A stretch of 64,000 nucleotides of DNA from Sphingobacteriales bacterium (GTDB taxonomy: Bacteria; Bacteroidota; Bacteroidia; Chitinophagales; Chitinophagaceae), in NCBI GenBank assembly GCA_016235125.1, contig JACRLZ010000001.1, positions 422,645 to 486,644 on the forward strand, given 5' to 3'. A program made the translations under genes and the position numbers. The notes beneath the pieces are model-generated. The model did not search any database, was not told the origin of the DNA, and saw only the letters and a list, made by a program, of their open reading frames with translations. This document shows, in pieces, positions 27,377 to 35,658 of the stretch; within the stretch, counting starts at the first letter, position 1, and every line of letters starts with the position of its first letter.

Positions 27377-29191
27377 TTATTCCAATGTTTTCTTTGCGCT
27401 GATACCGGCAACATTCAACTGATGAAGATCAAAAACAATGATCTCATTCCTGCCATTGTTCAGCCATGTTGCGGGACAATATAACCTCATTTGCGGGCCA
27501 ATGTTCCAGTATCTGCCCAGGTTATGACCGTTCACATATACAATACCCTTTGAATAATTGCTCATGTCGAAATAAGTATCCCCCGTTTTATCAAGCATAA
27601 ATTCGCCTTTAAAAAATAATCCTTGTTTATCGTTTACCATCCCTCTTGATGGTTGCGCTGCCTGCTTTACAAATTTATACTCCATTGGCAAAGGATAAAT
27701 TTTCCAGTTCATTAATGTCATTCCATTCAAAGTCACACGGTCGGTGATGCCCTTTCTGTCAATCATGTACTGGGCAAAATTGATATGTCCCATCCCCTCT
27801 ACTAAAATTTCGAGTACAGGATTATTTACAATAACATCGGGCTTGGGCAAATCAATTGTCCACTTGCCCCCGTCTCTGAAAACAGTATCAATAAATTTAT
27901 GATTTAAAAAAACCAGTGCATAATCATGCGGTTCCAGGATGGTAAGCTTGCCGCCCTTGTGACCAATTAGTTCTGTTCTGTACAATATCAGCCCCTGGTT
28001 TTGATTAAACGCTTCCATCGGCTTAGGCTGAACCGATTCAACAGGTGCAGGCAGGTTATGCCAGATGGAATTCATGATTTTCATTTCAATCGCCGGAATT
28101 TCAATTACCGGAACAGATTCAGGAATATCCGGAATTTTATAGTCAACATATTTTTCAATCAGGCCTCGCAGTATGAAAAACTTTGCAGTTGGTTGGCCCT
28201 GTTCATTAATAGGCGCATCATAATCATAACTGGTGATATCCGGCTGGTATTGGGTAGGAGAAAATGCATTGGCTCCGGCAGTAAATCCAAAATTGGTTCC
28301 GCCATGAACTACATATAAGTTGAACGATTTTTTATGTTGTAATAAAAATTCCACTTCCCGTTTTAAATTATTGGTATCAGGCCTGGCAAATTTTTCTCCC
28401 CAATGTGTCAGCCAGCCGGGATAAGTTTCGCTGCTGAATGAGGGAACATCGGGATTTCTTTTTTTTGCTTGTTCAAAATCTGCTTCGCTGCCGCCGCTGT
28501 CAAGCCCGATGGCAGCGCCATCAATATTTCCTGCTTCAAGCATATAAGCTGTTGGCCCGTCTGCTGTGAAAAAAGGAATAGTGATGCCATTTTTTAGCCA
28601 AAGTTTTCTCAATTCCTCCAGATACGTTTTATCATTTCCAAAACTTCCATATTCATTTTCTATCTGGAGCATCAATATCGGCCCGCCATTGTTACATTGT
28701 AAGGATTTTATTTCCTTTGATAAATGAAATATATACCTGTTTACTGCCGACATATACCTCGAATCCATACACCTGATTTTTATATCCGGTATTTTAAGCA
28801 GGTAAGTTGGTAATCCTCCAAAATCCCATTCTGCACATACATAAGGTCCGGGCCTCAGCAATACCCACATTTTTTCCTGCTGGCAAATTTTTATAAACCC
28901 AGCAATATTCCTGTTCCCTGTTTTATAATCAAATACTCCTTCTTTCAGTTCATGATAGTTCCAGAAAATATATGCGGCAATGGCATTGCAGCCCATTGCC
29001 TTTGCCATCCGGATACGATGTCGCCAGTATTCCCCGGGAATTCTCGCCGGATGCATTTCTCCACTGATGATCTGAAAAGGCTTGCCATCCAGTAAAAACT
29101 CATTTTCACCAAATGAAAAAATATGTTTGTTCTGAGAAAAGGAAGCAGTAAAAAACAGAACCAAAAGAAACAGGCAGGTCAGCTTTTTCAT
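27377..29191 (-). CDS. beta-galactosidase, GH35
   Basis: 604 residues from MKKLTCLFLLVLFFTASFSQ, a signal peptide. The GH35 (beta/alpha)8 domain has ISGEMHPARIPGEYW, the acid/base Glu180 in LQIENEYGSFG and the nucleophile Glu255 in SFSSETYPGW. Two C-terminal beta-sandwich domains follow, ending in GIVYVNGHNLGRYWNIGPQ. It removes terminal beta-galactose in the periplasm or at the surface. First gene of a three-gene operon with the phosphatase (11 bases downstream) and GH29 fucosidase. It is divergent from fumC. Confidence 0.93.
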   Translation of the reverse strand: MKKLTCLFLLVLFFTASFSQNKHIFSFGENEFLLDGKPFQIISGEMHPARIPGEYWRHRIRMAKAMGCNAIAAYIFWNYHELKEGVFDYKTGNRNIAGFIKICQQEKMWVLLRPGPYVCAEWDFGGLPTYLLKIPDIKIRCMDSRYMSAVNRYIFHLSKEIKSLQCNNGGPILMLQIENEYGSFGNDKTYLEELRKLWLKNGITIPFFTADGPTAYMLEAGNIDGAAIGLDSGGSEADFEQAKKRNPDVPSFSSETYPGWLTHWGEKFARPDTNNLKREVEFLLQHKKSFNLYVVHGGTNFGFTAGANAFSPTQYQPDITSYDYDAPINEQGQPTAKFFILRGLIEKYVDYKIPDIPESVPVIEIPAIEMKIMNSIWHNLPAPVESVQPKPMEAFNQNQGLILYRTELIGHKGGKLTILEPHDYALVFLNHKFIDTVFRDGGKWTIDLPKPDVIVNNPVLEILVEGMGHINFAQYMIDRKGITDRVTLNGMTLMNWKIYPLPMEYKFVKQAAQPSRGMVNDKQGLFFKGEFMLDKTGDTYFDMSNYSKGIVYVNGHNLGRYWNIGPQMRLYCPATWLNNGRNEIIVFDLHQLNVAGISAKKTLE

Positions 29192-29259
29192 AGCCCAATT
29201 TAGCACTGTACAAGGAACTTAAAAAGCCAAAAATGCTGCAACCGTTTGCCTCTTTGGCC

Positions 29260-29267
29260 TACCTTTG
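29260..29267 (+). promoter_or_regulatory. fumC -7 box TACCTTTG
   Basis: Perfect TAnnTTTG 27 bases upstream of the fumC ATG at 29295. Confidence 0.5.
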
Positions 29268-29294
29268 CGGCTGAATAAAATTTCATTCTTTTTT

Positions 29295-30695
29295 ATGGAA
29301 TACAGGATTGAAAAAGACACCATGGGTGAAGTGAAAGTGCCCGTTGACGCCTATTACGGAGCCCAGACCCAGCGCAGCATTGACAACTTTAAAATTGCAC
29401 AGGATATCAACAAAATGCCCAAAGAAATTATCAGGGCCTTTGCTTATCTGAAACATGCAGCAGCCATCACCAATCTTGAAGCAGGGGTATTGACAAAAAA
29501 TAAAACAGGTTTGATTGCCAGAGTGTGTAAAGAGATTTTAGCCGGAAAATTGGATGAATATTTTCCTTTGGTGGTATGGCAAACCGGCAGTGGCACCCAA
29601 AGCAATATGAACGTAAATGAAGTGATTGCTTACAGAGGCCATGTGTTGAAGGGTGGCAAACTTACAGACAAAGAAAAATTTCTTCATCCAAATGATGATG
29701 TAAATAAATCCCAGTCATCAAACGATACTTTTCCCACAGCCATGCATATTGCGGCTTACAAAATATTGATTGAGACAACTATTCCCGGAATAAAAAAACT
29801 GAGAGACACATTAGCAAAAAAAAGTAAGAAATACATGAAAGTGGTAAAGATCGGCCGTACTCACTTCATGGATGCCACGCCATTAACGGTAGGTCAGGAA
29901 TTCAGCGGTTATGTTTCCCAGCTTGATCATGGTCTGAAGGCAATTAAAAATTCATTACTGCATCTCAGCGAGCTAGCCCTCGGAGGTACCGCTGTAGGCA
30001 CAGGTATCAATACGCCGCCTGACTATGCAAAGAATGTCGCTAAGCATATTGCAACATTAACGGGGTTTCCTTTTAAAACTGCCGGCAATAAATTTGAAGC
30101 GCTGGCGGCACATGATGCCATAGTGGAAGCACATGGCGCTTTAAAAACCGTTGCGGTAAGCCTGATGAAGATTGCCAATGATATCCGAATGCTTTCATCG
30201 GGGCCAAGAAGCGGCATTGGAGAAATTTTTATCCCCGATAATGAACCCGGATCATCCATTATGCCCGGGAAAGTAAATCCAACACAATGTGAGGCGTTGA
30301 CCATGATAGCTGCCCAGGTAATGGGCAACGATGTTGCAATCAATATTGGCGGGGCTACCGGCCATTTTGAGTTGAATGTTTTCAAACCGGTGATGGTCTA
30401 TAATTTCCTGCACAGCGCAAGATTAATCGGTGAAGGATGCGTTTCCTTCAACGATAAATGCGCCATTGGCATTGAGCCAATTCAAAAAAACATTACCGAG
30501 CATGTAAATAACAGTTTGATGCTGGTAACGGCGCTTAACACAAAAATTGGTTATTATAAAGCCGCTGAAATAGCTCAAAAAGCACACAAAGAAGGAACAA
30601 CATTGAAGGCAATGGCAGTAAAACTGGGATATGTTACTCCTGAACAATTTGATGAATGGGTAAGACCTGAAAAAATGGTAGGCAATATAAAATGA
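29295..30695 (+). CDS. fumC: class II fumarate hydratase
   Basis: 466 residues from [20 protein letters not shown]. Family motifs are [35 protein letters not shown], the [12 protein letters not shown] region and the signature [15 protein letters not shown]. It interconverts fumarate and malate in the TCA cycle without an iron-sulfur cluster. The frame is open upstream to 29265 but this ATG matches the family start. Confidence 0.96.
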   Translation: MEYRIEKDTMGEVKVPVDAYYGAQTQRSIDNFKIAQDINKMPKEIIRAFAYLKHAAAITNLEAGVLTKNKTGLIARVCKEILAGKLDEYFPLVVWQTGSGTQSNMNVNEVIAYRGHVLKGGKLTDKEKFLHPNDDVNKSQSSNDTFPTAMHIAAYKILIETTIPGIKKLRDTLAKKSKKYMKVVKIGRTHFMDATPLTVGQEFSGYVSQLDHGLKAIKNSLLHLSELALGGTAVGTGINTPPDYAKNVAKHIATLTGFPFKTAGNKFEALAAHDAIVEAHGALKTVAVSLMKIANDIRMLSSGPRSGIGEIFIPDNEPGSSIMPGKVNPTQCEALTMIAAQVMGNDVAINIGGATGHFELNVFKPVMVYNFLHSARLIGEGCVSFNDKCAIGIEPIQKNITEHVNNSLMLVTALNTKIGYYKAAEIAQKAHKEGTTLKAMAVKLGYVTPEQFDEWVRPEKMVGNIK

Positions 30696-30841
30696 CCATT
30701 CGTAAATTTTCTACCGTAAAATCCCAATCGGCATACAAACCCCTCCATTTTTATCTCCTGAAATTTGCGAATAAGGTGGTTTTGTGTCTATCTTAACATA
30801 GCATTAATCCAAACCCGGTTGTAAACCAAAATCCACTACCG

Positions 30842-31063
30842 ATGAAAAGCATTAACCTTCCGCCGCTCTTTTTTCTTACAAATCCCCTGAGGGCAGTAAG
30901 CAAAAATTTTTCTTCAGACAATAATAATGGTCGGTCTCCGTATTTGAAAGCTATATTATCCGGTACTGCCAGGTCTTCTGACAATAATCAGGCTCCGGGA
31001 GCCAGCAATGATAAGGAAGCTGCCCTCCGCTACATTAAGGAGAGTAAAAAACTGAAAAAATAA
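30842..31063 (+). CDS. possible small protein of unknown function
   Basis: 73 residues, MKSINLPPLFFLTNPLRAVS then a polar, charged tail ending KEAALRYIKESKKLKK. The codons look reasonable and the C-terminus could form a helix. No family is recognised, and no -7 box is clear upstream. It lies in an otherwise empty 476-base gap between fumC and a sugar dehydrogenase gene and stops 53 bases before a terminator hairpin. Could be chance. Confidence 0.35.
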   Translation: MKSINLPPLFFLTNPLRAVSKNFSSDNNNGRSPYLKAILSGTARSSDNNQAPGASNDKEAALRYIKESKKLKK

Positions 31064-31115
31064 TTTCAAGAAATTATTTTCACCCGTAACCCTAAGCATA
31101 ACCCAAAAAACAAAT

Positions 31116-31135
31116 GTCCCCCTAAAATGGGGGAC
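31116..31135. terminator. hairpin terminator
   Basis: GTCCCCC / GGGGGAC stem of seven with a TAAAAT loop; A run on the left (T run for the minus strand) and TTTGCTTGT on the right. It serves the dehydrogenase gene ending at 31172 and perhaps the small plus-strand frame. Confidence 0.75.
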
Positions 31136-31171
31136 TTTGCTTGTATCCGGGTTTGTTGTAACAATACTTGT

Positions 31172-33010
31172 CTATTCCTTAATGAATTTTTCTATCTGCA
31201 CTTCCATATCATACCCGTTGAATAATTTCAGCAGATAGTTGCCGGGGTTCAATCCAGAAACATCAATAGCGAAATCATTTTGAAAGCTTGTTTGTTGTTT
31301 TATTATCCGGCCATAAATATCACACACCTGTGCAAGTAATGGTTTCCGTAGATTCTTTTTTCCATGAATGAAAAGTTGTTCATGAACAGGATTGGGGTAT
31401 ATCTGCACAAGATCGGTTACTACAGGCGGCTTGCTTGGAGGATTTGTATTTAGGGGTAATGTGATCAGTGTTTTGTAACTTAATTTTAAAACCTTGCCTC
31501 CGTCTTTTGTTGAAGTACTGCTTCCGTTAAAGCCGCCGGTGGGACCGGATGTAGAGCCGGTGCTGTCCATCACCACCCAGAATGTGCCGCTATTGGCCAC
31601 TGGGTCAATTGCTGCATCCCGCACCCGCCAGCCATGCAGTAATGGAAATGTGTCGACCGTATTGGAAGAAGAAGAGCTATCAACAAAATCTCCTGTTGAT
31701 TTTAGTTTCATGCGATACATTCCGTATTTAAGTGATGTAACCAGGAGTGAATATTTCCAACCCGGAATGTTGCCTTTGTAAAAATCTATGCTTGAAGGTG
31801 CAATGGTTGGCCAGGTAAATATGTTGGAGCCGCTGGCAGGTATGGAAGCTGCTCCCCAGTTAAAAGTGTCGAACAAAGGACGACGCATGCTGTTCGTATT
31901 GGCCCATGTAATCTCGCTGTAATTGACGTTTTGCGATGCCAACTGATCATTATTGGGATAAGCATCCAGTGATGAATAATTATCATCAGCCATACCGGCT
32001 ACTTTTGGCCATCCATAATTCCCGCCAACAAGAATATCATTTACTTCATCATCTGATCTGTCGCCGTGTTCTGAACTGTATAATCTCCAGGTACCATTTA
32101 CATTCCCCCAAACTATGCCCTGCGCATTGCGATGGCCATAACTGAAAACAGGTGTTTTCATTGTGCCTCCACCAACGGTACTATGCACAAACGGATTATC
32201 ATTGGGGATCCACTCTCTCCATTTATCATAATCATGTATCGGGCTTCCGGGTACCCCATCTGCATCAGGCTCAGTATTCAAGCGTAAAATTTTTCCTTCA
32301 CAGGTGTCTCTTGTTTGTGCATAGTTTGTTCTTGATGTATTGTTAAACTGACCTGCCCCCATATCTCCAATAGTGTAATAAAGTTTATATGTGGCATCGG
32401 CTTCCGTAACAGGACTTAATGTTATTCTTCCCGAATTATGATCATTGCTCCCCGGCAAGTTTGAAATAACAGTATCCATTATTGTCAAAGTATCTTTTGA
32501 TGGAGCAGGGCTACCCGCCTCACCGGCAAAGTAAAACCTGCATCGGACAATTTTGGTTCTGAAATAACAAGGCGAACCGGGGCCAACAGGACAAGGAGTG
32601 CCTGTTGTTTTAAAAACATAAGCCAGATATACCCACGGTTTGCCGGTATAAAAATCGGGGTGTATAGCAAGCCCCTGCATTCCTCCCTGTGGCCAGGTAC
32701 CGATAGATCTTCCAAAATTTATTTCGCCTGTGGCAAGGGGAATTTTTAAAATTTGTTGAGGGGGGTCATTCTTATCTGCTTGTGTCCGGGATGCGCTGAT
32801 ACGAAGAACTCTGTATCCTCTTGCTTCTGTAATCCATAAAGAATCATCAGGGCCATAAGTAATTTCCCAGGGATAACCCAGATTTTTTGCAACGGTATCA
32901 ATATTAAAAAGTATGGTAGTGGAATCAACCACCTGTGCATTGACCCTCATCTCTGAATAAATGAAGAGGCATGCCAGGGCAAGCCATGAAAAGGCGTTTT
33001 GTTTTTTCAT
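31172..33010 (-). CDS. secreted PQQ-type sugar dehydrogenase-like protein with type IX sorting domain
   Basis: 612 residues from MKKQNAFSWLALACLFI, with a signal peptide. The core resembles soluble glucose/sorbosone dehydrogenase: GYPWEITYGPDDSLWITEARG, GLAIHPDF, NDHNSGRI, YGHRNAQGIVWG, SSEHGDRSDDEVN and GGNYGWP, a six-blade propeller that binds PQQ and calcium in characterised members. The C-terminal 75 residues (VQIYPNPVHEQLFI ... GLNPGNYLLKLF) are a type A type IX sorting domain, so it is exported to the surface. Ten bases before the ATG read AATCCGTATC, shared with the two neighbouring cargo genes. Which sugar it oxidises is unknown. Confidence 0.88.
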   Translation of the reverse strand: MKKQNAFSWLALACLFIYSEMRVNAQVVDSTTILFNIDTVAKNLGYPWEITYGPDDSLWITEARGYRVLRISASRTQADKNDPPQQILKIPLATGEINFGRSIGTWPQGGMQGLAIHPDFYTGKPWVYLAYVFKTTGTPCPVGPGSPCYFRTKIVRCRFYFAGEAGSPAPSKDTLTIMDTVISNLPGSNDHNSGRITLSPVTEADATYKLYYTIGDMGAGQFNNTSRTNYAQTRDTCEGKILRLNTEPDADGVPGSPIHDYDKWREWIPNDNPFVHSTVGGGTMKTPVFSYGHRNAQGIVWGNVNGTWRLYSSEHGDRSDDEVNDILVGGNYGWPKVAGMADDNYSSLDAYPNNDQLASQNVNYSEITWANTNSMRRPLFDTFNWGAASIPASGSNIFTWPTIAPSSIDFYKGNIPGWKYSLLVTSLKYGMYRMKLKSTGDFVDSSSSSNTVDTFPLLHGWRVRDAAIDPVANSGTFWVVMDSTGSTSGPTGGFNGSSTSTKDGGKVLKLSYKTLITLPLNTNPPSKPPVVTDLVQIYPNPVHEQLFIHGKKNLRKPLLAQVCDIYGRIIKQQTSFQNDFAIDVSGLNPGNYLLKLFNGYDMEVQIEKFIKE

Positions 33011-33191
33011 GATACGGATTCGCAAGCACCAAATTAGTTCCTGATCCTGGTTGTGACAATAGGGGTTTTTTAAGGAAAATGCCTCAGTAATTTTCGTTTC
33101 AGATCAGGATAAACTTCTCTTGACTAAGGGTGTTTACTTATTTATTTTTATTCCCGAAACCCGAACCACCGAGAATTTGAAATCCGTGCTT

Positions 33192-35483
33192 ATGAATAAA
33201 TATCTACTTCGGGTATTATTATCCATTCCCTGTTTTATTTTCTGCAGTTTTTTGCTTTGCCTTCCCGAAAAAGGCCAATGTCAGAGTATTGATTTTGGCA
33301 AAAGCTATATTAATGTAACAAAGGGTACGAATGGTGGAACCGTCGAGACAGGCGATACATTGGAAATCAGGGCATCGTTTGTAGTTCGTTCCGGTACTTA
33401 TGATAGTTGCCGCTATCAGGATGTTGTTCCGGCAGGAACTGCTTATATAGCCGGTACAGTAAGGGTTCTTACAAATGAAGGGAAAATCTATAAACAGTTT
33501 ACCGATGCGTATGGTGATGATCCCGGCTGGATAACCGGTTTAAATATTACCATTCACCTGGGGTATAATACCGCTGCTGCTCCTGCCACTGCTTTTAGAA
33601 GGGGAAGAGTGGCCAATACCCATAAACCATCTTTTTTTGGAAGTACCTGCATCATGATAGCTTCATTCAGGATCAGGATTATAGCTGCTACAGGCACCAA
33701 TATCAGTACCGGAGGAGGGAATATGACATACAAAAACGGGGTAAACCCGATTCAGACTTTTACTTTCCCTAATAATTTATTACAGGTATATCCGAATTAT
33801 GGTATCTGCTCAAACACAGTTGGCGTAAATGCAATAGGAACTGAATTCAATGGAACATTTGGAAGCGGCCAACCCCGGAACAGGGGAACTTCTGCCAACG
33901 TACCAGTAGGCTATACTTATGCCATTTTTACCAGTAACAGTCCTAATGATTATTATTATGGGGTTGCAAATAATACCAGCACCAATACAGGTTATACCAC
34001 ATTAAATACATGGCCTAAACCAGATGCCAGTGCACCAACGCACAGGGTATTCCAGGTTTGGGATATCATCGGCGATCATACCGGGGCCGCATCGCCTGCT
34101 GCAGGAAATCCTGCAGCTGATACTGTAGCTAATTCAAATGCCGGATATATGCTTATCATCAATGCTGCATATAGGATTGACTCAGCATTCCAGCAAACCA
34201 TTTCCGGCTTATGCCCCAATACTTATTATGAAGTATCCTGCTGGATGAGAAATATTTGCTCCAAATGCGGCTGTGATTCTAATGGTAAAGGCGCCAGCAA
34301 CAGTTCCGGACCTCCATTCTATATCCCAACATCTCCCGGAGATTCTTCAGGTGTTCGCCCAAACCTTACATTTGAAATTGATGGCATCGACTATTACACT
34401 ACCGGAAATTTATTATATACCGGCCAATGGATAAAGAAAGGGTTTACATATCTAACCGGGCCTGTGCAAACAAGTTTTACACTAAAATTTTTCAATAATG
34501 CTCCCGGCGGGGGTGGTAATGACTGGTCTTTGGATGATATTTCGGTAAGCACCTGCTCGCCAAATATGACATATGCGCCCAGCAATAACCCGATAGTTTG
34601 TGACAGTAATATCATTGTACTACGGGATACGGTAAGATCTTATTTCAACAATTATGTTTACTACAAATGGCAAAGAAGTACAGACGGTGGAGCAACATGG
34701 TCAGATGTGACACCTGCTTCCGGACCGGCTATACCATTCTGGAATGGAACAGCATGGGAATATGTTAGCTCCTATACAGTTCCGGTTAGCCAGACACAAC
34801 TGATTAATAATGGAGATATGTATCGTCTGGTTGTTGCAACAACCTTAAGTAATCTCTCCAATGCGAATTGCCGGTTTACTGATGTTACCTCAATCATTAC
34901 CCTGAATGTTATTGATTGCAGCACACCTCTCGAAGTACAGCTTCTCTCATTTAATGGCCGCATAAAAGACAGGCAGGTAAATCTTTTTTGGGAAATAACC
35001 ACTGAATCAAAACAATTGTATTTTGATATTGAAAAAAGCTATGACGGAATATCCTTTTTTACAATCGGAACTATTAACAGGAATGAGGATGAGACCGGAG
35101 AAAACAGTTATTCCTTTGCCGACCACGACCTGCCTCTAAATGGAATTTCTTTTTACCGGTTGAGGGTTTATAATACTACCGGTAAATCAGTCTATTCAAA
35201 AATCATCGAAGTACTTCTTTCTGATGCCGGTTTTGGAATAGAATCGGTTATCAATCCCTTTTCTTCAGAGCTTTCATTCATTTTAAATTCCGACAAAGTT
35301 AAAACCGTAAAAGTTCAATTGATTGACGGAATCGGAAATATGATCAGCAAGCAAGTATTTAAAATCCCTGTTGGTGCCACCAGGATATCAATTGACAAGA
35401 CCCCCAGGCTGTCACCCGGTTTATACTTTTTAAGGGTGGAGTCAAATGAAAAAACTCTGCTTAGAAAGGTTTTAAAACAATAA
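33192..35483 (+). CDS. type IX secreted protein, first of two tandem paralogues
   Basis: 763 residues from MNKYLLRVLLSIPCF, with a signal peptide. Residues about 35-200 form a beta-rich domain beginning IDFGKSYINVTKG; residues about 215-460 form a Cys-rich jelly-roll-like module with CWMRNICSKCGCDSNG and ending GGGGNDWSLDDISV, a pattern common in carbohydrate-binding domains; an Ig-like part follows (YYKWQRSTDGGATW), then the type A sorting domain (VINPFSSELSFIL ... LSPGLYFLRV). Closely similar in order and sequence to the next gene. Function not known; a surface glycan-binding or adhesion role is inferred. The frame opens at 33120, but the Met at 33192 has the signal peptide. Confidence 0.85.
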   Translation: MNKYLLRVLLSIPCFIFCSFLLCLPEKGQCQSIDFGKSYINVTKGTNGGTVETGDTLEIRASFVVRSGTYDSCRYQDVVPAGTAYIAGTVRVLTNEGKIYKQFTDAYGDDPGWITGLNITIHLGYNTAAAPATAFRRGRVANTHKPSFFGSTCIMIASFRIRIIAATGTNISTGGGNMTYKNGVNPIQTFTFPNNLLQVYPNYGICSNTVGVNAIGTEFNGTFGSGQPRNRGTSANVPVGYTYAIFTSNSPNDYYYGVANNTSTNTGYTTLNTWPKPDASAPTHRVFQVWDIIGDHTGAASPAAGNPAADTVANSNAGYMLIINAAYRIDSAFQQTISGLCPNTYYEVSCWMRNICSKCGCDSNGKGASNSSGPPFYIPTSPGDSSGVRPNLTFEIDGIDYYTTGNLLYTGQWIKKGFTYLTGPVQTSFTLKFFNNAPGGGGNDWSLDDISVSTCSPNMTYAPSNNPIVCDSNIIVLRDTVRSYFNNYVYYKWQRSTDGGATWSDVTPASGPAIPFWNGTAWEYVSSYTVPVSQTQLINNGDMYRLVVATTLSNLSNANCRFTDVTSIITLNVIDCSTPLEVQLLSFNGRIKDRQVNLFWEITTESKQLYFDIEKSYDGISFFTIGTINRNEDETGENSYSFADHDLPLNGISFYRLRVYNTTGKSVYSKIIEVLLSDAGFGIESVINPFSSELSFILNSDKVKTVKVQLIDGIGNMISKQVFKIPVGATRISIDKTPRLSPGLYFLRVESNEKTLLRKVLKQ

Positions 35484-35658
35484 AAAAAAATTTATCCTTT
35501 TTTACCGGATCGGTTATCCCGGATTTTAGTGGTTTCTATTTACTGATTACGGGTGCTTAATTGTAACGAGTAAGCGTTTACTCCTATTGATACGGGGTGT
35601 TTATTAATCTATTTTTAATAGTTGAAGTCTACCCTGTGAGGCAACGAAATCCGTATCT

